Shown here: positions 16,042 to 22,435 of the stretch, piece by piece
Position numbering within the stretch: the stretch's first letter is position 1
How the letters are laid out: each line of letters starts with the position of its first letter
Source of the DNA: Candidatus Gerdarchaeota archaeon
GTDB lineage: Archaea; Asgardarchaeota; Heimdallarchaeia; JABLTI01
Direction of reading: 5' to 3'
Assembly: GCA_016840945.1 (NCBI GenBank)
Contig: JAEORJ010000049.1
Coordinates: 1 to 25,802, forward strand
Length of the DNA: 25,802 bases
Position numbers and translations under genes: made by a program
The notes under the pieces: model-generated
The model's input: only the letters and a program-made list of their open reading frames with translations
Told to the model about the DNA's origin: nothing
The model's database searches: none

Positions 16042-16346
16042 GTTATCCCCAACGATTTTATTAAACTGATAATAACTAATTAAAAACTTTAAATATTTTT
16101 TCTAGTCTTGATTTTAGATGATAATAAATTTCATCATTTTTTATAACAAATTTATTACCGCTAAAGAAAAATAACAATTTAATTATAAATTCGAAAAATA
16201 AATGAAATATAATTCTAAAAACAAATATAAATGAAGCGCAGAATCCACACTTCTACTTGATAAGCTTGAATGATATCAATCAAATAATGGAAAGAAAAAA
16301 AGGAGAATGAAGGATTCTATTTTATCATGTTTCAAATTTTTCTAAG
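16042..16346. other. Intergenic stretch of 305 bp with little visible content
   Basis: Very AT-rich. It should hold the promoter of the flavin-reductase-like gene (16041, -) and the terminator of the secreted-protein gene (16347, -). For the latter there is a T7 run on the minus strand at 16295-16301, 46 bp past the stop. No open frame of interest and no stable RNA fold is evident. Confidence 0.4.
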
Positions 16347-16871
16347 TTAATTTGGAATTAATACAGAACCTTCAAAGAAATTCATTTGAACATAACCATA
16401 TACTATACCGTTAAGCTTCATTCCTTCAAAATCTCCAAAACCATACATATTGAATATGCCCGTAAGAAGGAATTCTCCTGCACTGATATCTGCGTTCAAA
16501 TCAATTTTCATAGCTTTTATTCCAGCGAAACCGCCCACATAATCATTCCAAGTGATATAGAAGATTGATATTCCATTGACTGTCATTGTATTGGTCAAAG
16601 TATTGTGATTAACTTTAAAATATGAATCCAAATACCCATAGATAGGTGAATCACCAATATATCCTTGCAATATTATGTGAGTACATTGGTAATCATTGAC
16701 ATGGATTATATTACCTGTCACCACAACATCGTTTTTGACTTCATATGTCATGAAATCCTGAACAAAGAAATCTAGTTTTTGGGCTGGTGCAGCTTGGGCA
16801 TACATTGGTATAGTGAAAGCACCGATCATTAAAACTGAGGCTAAAACAATTAGTAAAGTTCTTTTTCTCAT
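16347..16871 (-). CDS. Small secreted protein of unknown function, 174 aa
   Basis: A standard signal peptide is present: MRKR, a hydrophobic core (TLLIVLASVLMIGAFTI), and a likely cleavage after AQA near residue 27. The mature part is beta-rich with many Gly, Asn and aromatic residues (TGNIIHVNDYQCTHIILQGY, GIVYGYVQMNFFEGSVLI), suggesting a small beta-barrel or sandwich. There is one cysteine and no C-terminal anchor, so it is released or held by partners. The family is not recognised. A strong GGAGGAG lies about 10 bases before the ATG, suggesting high expression. A palindrome with TGTAACA arms lies 18 bp upstream, right behind the Shine-Dalgarno. Confidence 0.65.
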   Translation of the reverse strand: MRKRTLLIVLASVLMIGAFTIPMYAQAAPAQKLDFFVQDFMTYEVKNDVVVTGNIIHVNDYQCTHIILQGYIGDSPIYGYLDSYFKVNHNTLTNTMTVNGISIFYITWNDYVGGFAGIKAMKIDLNADISAGEFLLTGIFNMYGFGDFEGMKLNGIVYGYVQMNFFEGSVLIPN

Positions 16872-16888
16872 TTGCTTTTTCTCCTCCG

Positions 16889-16906
16889 TGTAACATAATT
16901 GTTACA
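16889..16906. promoter_or_regulatory. TGTAACA-N4-TGTTACA inverted repeat before the secreted-protein gene
   Basis: Perfect 7-bp arms with a 4-base spacer lie 18-35 bp before the ATG and just upstream of the Shine-Dalgarno. It could be an operator at or just after the transcription start. It shares the TGTAAC half-site with the palindrome at 2265-2283. Confidence 0.35.
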
Positions 16907-17105
16907 AATAAATAATTTCGTCATACTATTAAAATATTTTCGTCATATTTTTATACTTTTTACTTAATTTTGTAGAATTTAATAATGTTATAATATAAAT
17001 CAATTAAAATATGACAAAATTAATGTTTTGCTTACACTTCAGTTTGATAGAACACGTATGAAAAAAATTAAAAGTAAATAGAAAATAGGATATAGAAAAA
17101 TATAG

Positions 17106-17528
17106 ATGGCTGACAAAATGAGCAAACTAATTGTTTTTTTCTCTTTAACAGGAAATAATAGGCAATTTGCCAAAGAATTAGCTGAAAAAGAGAAATTGGA
17201 TATAATAGAGTTTACACATGGTGGTTTTTTAAGAGTTGTTTTCCATTTTATGTTTAAAGGAAGATTAGCGAAAAAAGCCAAAAAAATCGATACTAGCAAC
17301 TATAATGAAATAATCATTTTTGGACCCATTTGGGGTGATAAACCAGCACCTGCAGTGAAAGCATTATTGGAAAATCTAGAGATTGCTGGAAAAAATATCG
17401 TATGCCATATTTCACATACAATGGATAAGATTGATGTTGCAGAAGAAATCATAAAAAATACAATTGCAGAAAGAAATGGTACTCTCAAAAGCCTTGATTT
17501 TACTTTAGTAGCTGAAAAAACATCATAA
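17106..17528 (+). CDS. Flavodoxin-like protein, 140 aa
   Basis: The length and order fit short flavodoxins. A first strand with the FMN phosphate loop 'FFSLTGNNRQFAKELAE' (11-27, S/T-rich with TGN) comes first. 'YNEIIIFGPIWGDKPAPAVKALLE' (66-89) follows, with the aromatic P-I-W-G loop that stacks on the flavin, and then 'AGKNIVCHISHTMD'. A helix-strand end completes an alpha/beta fold. It should be a soluble one-electron carrier, a natural partner for Fe-S proteins. Two ATGs are possible (17106 and 17118); the longer one is used because a weak AT-rich TATA-like stretch lies 25-30 bp upstream. A clear T-rich terminator follows, so it is a single-gene unit. It diverges from the secreted-protein gene. 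Confidence 0.8.
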   Translation: MADKMSKLIVFFSLTGNNRQFAKELAEKEKLDIIEFTHGGFLRVVFHFMFKGRLAKKAKKIDTSNYNEIIIFGPIWGDKPAPAVKALLENLEIAGKNIVCHISHTMDKIDVAEEIIKNTIAERNGTLKSLDFTLVAEKTS

Positions 17529-17541
17529 TTCGCTATTTATC

Positions 17542-17566
17542 CTTTTTTTCTTTTATTTTTTATTTA
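17542..17566 (+). terminator. T-rich terminator of the flavodoxin-like gene
   Basis: Runs of 7, 4, 5 and more T lie within 40 bp of the stop at 17528. This is a typical archaeal oligo-T terminator without a hairpin. Confidence 0.55.
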
Positions 17567-17720
17567 TAATAATTAGATTGGAAATATTATAATTGCTTCC
17601 ATCTTTAGAGTTCAAGATTTTACGGATATTATATTTGAACTGATTTAATTGATTATTAAGTCAATAATTTGAGCTCGATAAAGATTTAAACAAAACTGTT
17701 AATTGAAATAACTAGCTAAT

Positions 17721-17728
17721 TATAATTA
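17721..17728 (+). promoter_or_regulatory. TATA box for the TPR-like gene
   Basis: TATAATTA is centred 25 bp before the ATG at 17750, the distance expected for a leaderless archaeal transcript that starts at the ATG. Confidence 0.45.
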
Positions 17729-17749
17729 TCTAAATTAAAACAAAATCGG

Positions 17750-18850
17750 ATGATAACAGGAAAGATGAATATAACAACTGTAATTAATGCTAATCAGAAT
17801 AAGATAACCGATTGGGCCAAGGAATTAATTGATAAGAAACAACTGACTTCACAAACACCCATTCAGAATATAGCTTATGCAATAACGGATTTAATTGAGC
17901 CTTTAATAACAGGTTATGAGATTGATGCTCGAGACGCGGATATTCTTGATGATCCCTTCTATGTGAAAAAAGCAGCACCAAAAAAAGCTGATTCTGATGA
18001 TAATGATTTAATGGGATTTTCTTTATTTAAACCAAAGGAACCAATGACCGAAGAAGCTGAAAAAATAGCTTTAACACTCAAGAAAATTTTTGATGAAATA
18101 CTAGGAATGCTTGATATAATCCATCCGAAAAAATACCAGCAAATATTACAAAATTTAGGATTGAATAGCTATTCAAATGTACCACCAATTAAACTAAATA
18201 TTCTTAACATTTGGGCTGATAAAATAATTGGTTTTTTCAAACTATCTAAACAAATTACTTTGGAAACAATAATCAGAAAAGAAGTGATCTTTTATAGCGC
18301 TCTTTTCACGGATTATCAAGTAAGTTTTATAGAATACAAGAATAAAGATAAGTTTCCACTATATATTAAGAGAAAATATGGAAATGATTTTGCTTATTTA
18401 GACGAAGTTGAAAAGTTAAGAGGTATGTTTTATCTAACTCATAACGCACTACTCGAGAAATTAGGTAGAATGAATGAGAAACCGATAGATCCTAATTATT
18501 GGTTCTCACTTGTACTTATTTATGACAGTATTAATTTACCAAATAAAGCTGATGAAGTAGGTGATATTGCTCTCTCCTTAAATCCTCAAGAGTTGGATGA
18601 ATTAACGATAATAGTCACTCATTATCTCGAGAAAAGGATGTTCGCTCGAGGGCTCAAGTATTTTAAGAAATCGGGTGAGCTTTTCCTCAATAGAAAACAA
18701 TTCACTGTTGCAGCTAGAACATTTGAAAATGTTACTCGAATGGAACCAAACGTGAAACAGAACTGGCTTAACCTTGCAAAAGCTTACAAAGGACTCGGTG
18801 ATATAAATAAAGCCATACAAGCTGAGACAATAGCAAAAGGTTTGAAATAA
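17750..18850 (+). CDS. Helical protein with C-terminal TPR-like repeats, 366 aa
   Basis: Mostly alpha-helical and soluble. Residues 1-60 are helical and 65-100 a charged, Lys/Asp-rich linker (KKAAPKKADSDDNDL). Residues 100-235 are a helical middle of unknown type. From about 245 there are TPR-like helical pairs: 'YWFSLVLIYDSINLPNKADEVGDIALSLNP', 'LKYFKKSGELFLNRKQFTVAARTFENVTRMEP' and 'WLNLAKAYKGLGDINKAIQAE'; the last two fit the TPR spacing well. TPRs hold protein partners, so it is likely a scaffold or co-chaperone-like protein. The ATG at 17750 suits a leaderless start; an in-frame ATG at 17765 with AGGAAAG just before it is the alternative. It ends directly at a hairpin shared with the convergent propeller gene. 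Confidence 0.65.
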   Translation: MITGKMNITTVINANQNKITDWAKELIDKKQLTSQTPIQNIAYAITDLIEPLITGYEIDARDADILDDPFYVKKAAPKKADSDDNDLMGFSLFKPKEPMTEEAEKIALTLKKIFDEILGMLDIIHPKKYQQILQNLGLNSYSNVPPIKLNILNIWADKIIGFFKLSKQITLETIIRKEVIFYSALFTDYQVSFIEYKNKDKFPLYIKRKYGNDFAYLDEVEKLRGMFYLTHNALLEKLGRMNEKPIDPNYWFSLVLIYDSINLPNKADEVGDIALSLNPQELDELTIIVTHYLEKRMFARGLKYFKKSGELFLNRKQFTVAARTFENVTRMEPNVKQNWLNLAKAYKGLGDINKAIQAETIAKGLK

Positions 18851-18874
18851 TTCACGAAAAATCGTTTTCGTGAA
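18851..18874. terminator. Perfect 10-bp hairpin between convergent genes
   Basis: The arms TTCACGAAAA (18851-18860) and TTTTCGTGAA (18865-18874) enclose a 4-base loop. The hairpin begins on the base after the plus-strand stop codon and lies 36 bp past the stop of the minus-strand gene. The arms carry A4/T4 at the loop side, so the structure is symmetrical. It probably ends transcripts from both sides. Confidence 0.6.
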
Positions 18875-18909
18875 ACCATTATGAAAATTAAAATTTGCAA
18901 TATGATTGC

Positions 18910-20244
18910 CTATGGTTTCTTGCTTATCATTTTATTTTCTTTCTTAGACAAATGTGAAGATTTAGCTCGAATTAAAATTAAAATTGCTGTAATTGCTACA
19001 ATCATAATGCTATATGTGAAACCAGCTATTGTTTCATTTTTAAAAACAGCTATTATGAACCAGATGTCCTCTGCTCCAGCACCAAAAGATGAAGTTCTAC
19101 CAGCCAAACAATATCCTTCATTACCATTTTCAACTACTCCATAAGCAACATCAGCTTTAGTTCCGCCAAAAGTTTGGTTAAATTCTAATTCCCCAAAAGA
19201 GTTAGTTTTAATTAACCACATTTCCTCTCCTCCTTCTCCGGAGGATGCTGTTCTTCCAGCTAAAACATACCCAGCATCATTTGAGTTAATAATAGTGGTG
19301 GTATAATCTAGTGCTGGGCCACCAAATGTGTGGTTCCATTCAGGATATCCATTTTGATCAATCTTAACTAACCAAGCGTCTGAATTTCCAGCACCGTATG
19401 ATTGTGTTAAACCAGTAATAGCAAAACCACCATCAGGAGAGGAAACTCCAGCATATGGCCAATCATTATTTGAACCACCAATTGTTCGGTTCCAAAGATG
19501 ATTACCATTTGCATCTGTTTTGACAATCCACATATCTTGAGAACCATATGAAAAAGTTTCAGTTAACCCAATTAATAGAAATCCATCATCTTCAGTGACT
19601 ATTAGGTAACTACCACGTTCGGAAGCGTAGCCACCATAGGTTTTATTCCAAAGCATAGTTCCAAAAGCATCCGTCTTAATGACATAAAAATCTCGTTCTC
19701 CTAAACCAAATGATTCAGTATAACCACAAATAACATACCCACCATCAGATGTAGAAGCTAAAGCACCTGCCCAATCACTATCTGACCCGCCATAAGTTTT
19801 GTTCCATTGCATCTGCCCCACACTATCAATTTTGATTAACCAGACATCCCACTCCCCTGACCCATATGATTCTGTAATGCCTGTTAAGGCATAACCACCA
19901 TCTGAAGTTGCTATTATTGAAAGAACTACATCAGAATCTGTTCCCCCGTAGGTATAGTTCCATTGATGATTCCCATCATTATCAACTTTTACTACCCAGG
20001 CATCGGTTAATCCTGCACCAAAAGAGGAAGTGTGTCCTGCCATGATATATCCACCATCAGAACCATTAATCAGTGCATAGTTATAATCGACATCTATACC
20101 ACCAAAGGTTTGTTCATGAAGAATGACAAGTTTTCTACCTTCAGGCAATGAAGCTGTTATCGTTGTAATCATGCTGCCAATAATTATTAACAAAAGCGCT
20201 AAGAAATTTAATTTAACAACTTGATTGAATTTCATCTTTATCAT
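18910..20244 (-). CDS. Exported, membrane-anchored seven-repeat beta-propeller
   Basis: The protein has 444 aa. A signal peptide (LNFLALLLIIIGSMITTITA) is followed by seven repeats of about 51 residues with the pattern 'T(Y/F)GG...D.......S.DGGY...G.T.S(F/Y)G.G..D.W.(V/I)K.D..G...WN'. Seven units fit one closed propeller. A membrane helix (about 408-425, YSIMIVAITAILILI) and a Lys/Ser-rich cytoplasmic tail (KSSHLSKKENKMISKKP) follow. The conserved Asp/Gly-rich loops lie on one face and may bind ligand or metal. WN-x-T sequons recur (WNYT, WNKT, WNRT, WNHT), one in most blades, so regular N-glycosylation is possible. Likely roles are adhesion or sensing; there is no enzyme motif. The start is ATG at 20242-20244, or three codons later after GGATGAT. 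Confidence 0.8.
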   Translation of the reverse strand: MIKMKFNQVVKLNFLALLLIIIGSMITTITASLPEGRKLVILHEQTFGGIDVDYNYALINGSDGGYIMAGHTSSFGAGLTDAWVVKVDNDGNHQWNYTYGGTDSDVVLSIIATSDGGYALTGITESYGSGEWDVWLIKIDSVGQMQWNKTYGGSDSDWAGALASTSDGGYVICGYTESFGLGERDFYVIKTDAFGTMLWNKTYGGYASERGSYLIVTEDDGFLLIGLTETFSYGSQDMWIVKTDANGNHLWNRTIGGSNNDWPYAGVSSPDGGFAITGLTQSYGAGNSDAWLVKIDQNGYPEWNHTFGGPALDYTTTIINSNDAGYVLAGRTASSGEGGEEMWLIKTNSFGELEFNQTFGGTKADVAYGVVENGNEGYCLAGRTSSFGAGAEDIWFIIAVFKNETIAGFTYSIMIVAITAILILIRAKSSHLSKKENKMISKKP

Positions 20245-20478
20245 CCTGATGGTTCCCCTAAATGAGCAGTTATAGAAGTTGCAAACTATCTTTGTTAAAT
20301 TATTGTTAAAAATGTAACATTTACTCTAGATTAATGTAACTTATATGTAAAATTAATTCCAGCTAAAAATAAGGGAATAGAACTTCTAGAGTTCTATGAA
20401 TGAGATATTAATTCAATTTATGAACTATCAACAAAAATAGGCTCAATTTCAATATATTGTAACATCAGTAGTGTTGGT
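20245..20478. other. Promoter region of the propeller gene with a 21-bp inverted repeat
   Basis: This stretch has no gene. A TATA-like CTATAAC lies about 30 bp before the propeller ATG. TGTAAC occurs three times (near 20314, 20335 and 20458). ATAGAACT-TCTAG-AGTTCTAT (20377-20397) is a perfect 8-bp inverted repeat. Repeats of this length are expected about ten times by chance in a window of this composition, so I give it little weight. Confidence 0.35.
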
Positions 20479-20577
20479 TCAGTTTAGGGTGTAAAAATAA
20501 ACACCTAGCCAAATCGATGGGGTAGCTACTATGATCACAGTGCCAATAATAACTAAAATTTCATATAATTGCTTCAT
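20479..20577 (-). CDS. Candidate 32-residue single-helix membrane protein
   Basis: A short frame runs from ATG (20575-20577) to TGA (20479-20481) and encodes 32 residues: a polar start (MKQLYE), a hydrophobic helix (ILVIIGTVIIVATPSIWLGV) and a short aromatic end (YFYTLN). This is the composition of a genuine one-pass micro-protein. A TATA-like CATATAGTAA lies about 26 bp upstream, as for a leaderless transcript. No Shine-Dalgarno is present. It lies 234 bp upstream of the propeller gene on the same strand and could be a small membrane partner. Chance hydrophobic frames are common in AT-rich DNA, so conservation in relatives would be the deciding test. Confidence 0.4.
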   Translation of the reverse strand: MKQLYEILVIIGTVIIVATPSIWLGVYFYTLN

Positions 20578-20787
20578 AAAAAGCAAATGAAAATTTACTA
20601 TATGAAAAGATTAATTTTTTATAAAATTCTTAACAGTCAGCAAAATCTTCTATAAATAAGGAGGATTTTAATTAATAACTGAATTTTAGTCATCTTTTTT
20701 TTAAAGGGATTAATTGACAAAAGACTTATTTTTGGTTGTAAGCACTATTAAGAGATTATAAAACACACTTAAAACAAGTTGATTAAT
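20578..20787. other. Divergent promoter region with a TATA-GGAGG block that has no gene
   Basis: Between the micro-protein and the RDD gene. At 20651-20658 there is a good TATA box (TATAAATA), followed at once by AGGAGGA (20659-20665), yet no start codon follows within reach: the next codons lead to TAA and TGA. The real promoter of the RDD gene is nearer, at 20756. The block may be a decayed gene start, or the promoter of a short RNA. Confidence 0.3.
20756..20763 (+). promoter_or_regulatory. TATA box for the RDD-family gene
   Basis: TTATAAAA, preceded by purines (AAGAGA, BRE-like), is centred about 28 bp before the ATG at 20788. This fits a leaderless transcript beginning at that ATG. Confidence 0.55.
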
Positions 20788-22110
20788 ATGAGTGAAAAAA
20801 CTCCGGATGTTAAAGAGCCTTTAGCCACTTTTAAACAAAGAGCTATGGCTGGTTTAGTTCCTGATTTTCTCGTTCCTGTTATGTTGCTAATAACGGGCAG
20901 TATTTTATTTGCATTTTCATTTGGTGACGCTTTAATGATCGTTGGTGGAGTTGTTTGTCAATTATGTGCCCTTTTAACATTTATAGGGGCTTTTATTTTC
21001 CTTCCTTATAAACGAAGAGGGCAAACAAACGGTAAAATCAGACAGCATATTACCACTAAAAAAATTGTCAGTAAAGAAACTTGGGAATTGAGAGATTTAG
21101 GTGAAGGTGACATTGGATTACTCGTTGGTCGTGCAATTGTCAATTGGATTGAAGTTTTCCTTCCTATCCCTGTGCTTATTCCTTATCTTATGATTAGCAG
21201 CAGCAATAATAATCAAACCTTAACAGATAGGATATTTGGTACTGTGGTAGTGCAAGTCGATCCTGAAGAATATAGCATAAAGAAAGAAAAAGGAGAGGTG
21301 TCTGCTGGGTCTATCACAAGAACCACCACTACAAAAACTACCAAACCAACTACAACAACAAAAACAACAAGAACTGAACCTAGCGAATCTAACACTCTCT
21401 TAATAATCTGTAAATTTACTTTTATTGGGGCATCAATTATACCAATACTTTACTTCCTATTGATGATCATTCAAAGTATACTTATAACGGTAAGCTTCAG
21501 TATTAATGCTTGGGGTGGTTATTGGCCGCTTAACGGTGTAATTTTCGGAAGATTTGTGACTGGTCTTGGTATTGTAGCCTACATTTGCTTCTTCTTAATT
21601 GCAGCAGCGATTTTTCTATCAGCAATGCAATATCAAGATAAAATGAGAATAAATCTATTCATTTCTGGTGGATTATTCGTTGGTTTTACAATTTTCTGGA
21701 TAATCGCTTATTCAGCTAATTGGTCATCACCTGTGCCCTTCCTTTATCTAAATGGTAATCCTGTGTCAGCATATGTTGGTACAATTGTCTTTGTACTATT
21801 AGCAGCTATTTGTCTATTCATCTCTTTGCTCTTTTTCAATAAATTCATCAAACAAGCAAATGAAGAATATGGGTATGAAATGCCTACCTTCAAGGGACAT
21901 TTTGTTTTGATTGCATTGACAATACTCAGATTAATTATCTTCATAATTGGTGTTGCAGTTGTTCCGGACCTTGCTTTTGGTGCCACCATTTACTATCTTT
22001 CCAAGCTAGTTGTTTGGATCTTCGTAGCTTCACTTATGGCTATTTTCATTGGCTTTATCTTTAAAGGATTAAAAATGAGCACTGAACAAATCCCAGCTAA
22101 AAAAACATGA
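20788..22110 (+). CDS. RDD-family membrane protein with Thr-rich linker and extra six-helix domain
   Basis: The protein has 440 aa from the chosen ATG. Residues about 12-155 match the RDD family: an early Arg then Asp (R17 and D26 in FKQRAMAGLVPDFL), three membrane segments, and a closing Asp in 'TLTDRIFGTVVV' (D147). A low-complexity linker of Thr and Lys (about 177-198) follows, then about six membrane helices (203-230, 250-280, 287-310, 327-350, 370-395, 405-427) not seen in ordinary RDD proteins. RDD proteins are thought to be small transporters, some for Na+/H+ exchange. The Thr run could carry O-glycans if outside, but the positive linker suggests inside. The frame can open at TTG 20779, but the TATA distance favours the ATG at 20788. 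A hairpin-T6 terminator follows. Confidence 0.75.
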   Translation: MSEKTPDVKEPLATFKQRAMAGLVPDFLVPVMLLITGSILFAFSFGDALMIVGGVVCQLCALLTFIGAFIFLPYKRRGQTNGKIRQHITTKKIVSKETWELRDLGEGDIGLLVGRAIVNWIEVFLPIPVLIPYLMISSSNNNQTLTDRIFGTVVVQVDPEEYSIKKEKGEVSAGSITRTTTTKTTKPTTTTKTTRTEPSESNTLLIICKFTFIGASIIPILYFLLMIIQSILITVSFSINAWGGYWPLNGVIFGRFVTGLGIVAYICFFLIAAAIFLSAMQYQDKMRINLFISGGLFVGFTIFWIIAYSANWSSPVPFLYLNGNPVSAYVGTIVFVLLAAICLFISLLFFNKFIKQANEEYGYEMPTFKGHFVLIALTILRLIIFIIGVAVVPDLAFGATIYYLSKLVVWIFVASLMAIFIGFIFKGLKMSTEQIPAKKT

Positions 22111-22116
22111 ATAATA

Positions 22117-22151
22117 AGAAAGAAGTTAATTCTTCTTTCTCTATCTTTTTT
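22117..22151 (+). terminator. Hairpin and T6 terminator of the RDD gene
   Basis: A 9-bp perfect stem (AGAAAGAAG/CTTCTTTCT, 22117-22140, 6-base loop) starts 7 bp after the stop codon. A T6 run follows at 22146-22151. The stem is A+G on one side and T+C on the other, as in many AT-rich terminators. Confidence 0.6.
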
Positions 22152-22435
22152 AAGCTTTCAATTATTGTGCCTGATATTTTTATTTTTAAAATAGACATTA
22201 TAAAATTTAACATCTCAAGACAAGAATGTTCATAAGAGGACTCGAATTTTTTAATTAATCAAATTGGAATTAAGGAAGAAACTCTTTTATTTTTAGATAT
22301 TAATATAATGATATTCCCGCAATCAACAAAAGACTCACAGAAAGTAGTTTTCCAAGGGAAGATGGAAAACACAGTGATCACATTGTTCATTTTTTAGCTA
22401 ATAGTGATTGTTGGAATAATGAAGGAGGAAATAAG
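22152..22435. other. Leader region of the secreted-protein gene with a hairpin
   Basis: The likely TATA box is AATATAAT (22302-22309), so transcription would begin near 22330 and leave a leader of about 105 bases. Within it lie GTTTTCCA/TGGAAAAC (22347-22354 and 22363-22370, perfect 8-bp stem, 8-base loop) and the palindrome GTGATCAC (22374-22381). GGAGG then lies just before the ATG. Most genes here have short leaders or none, so this long structured one stands out. I recognise no riboswitch class. Confidence 0.4.

Noticed and set aside
16266..16283. TTGA-A-TGATATCA-A-TCAA near-palindrome
   Set aside because: It has a mismatched pair and lies in AT-rich DNA downstream of a gene rather than in a promoter; likely chance.
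18881..19144. Plus-strand 87-codon frame with a hydrophobic start
   Set aside because: It is antisense to the end of the seven-repeat propeller, whose anchor helix gives the hydrophobic look in reverse. It has no ribosome site.
20377..20397. ATAGAACT-TCTAG-AGTTCTAT inverted repeat as an operator
   Set aside because: It is 130 bp from the nearest gene start, and about ten such 8-bp repeats are expected by chance at this base composition.
21300..21385. Low-complexity ACA/ACC run
   Set aside because: It encodes the Thr/Lys linker of the RDD-family protein in frame; no sign of a separate satellite or regulatory repeat.
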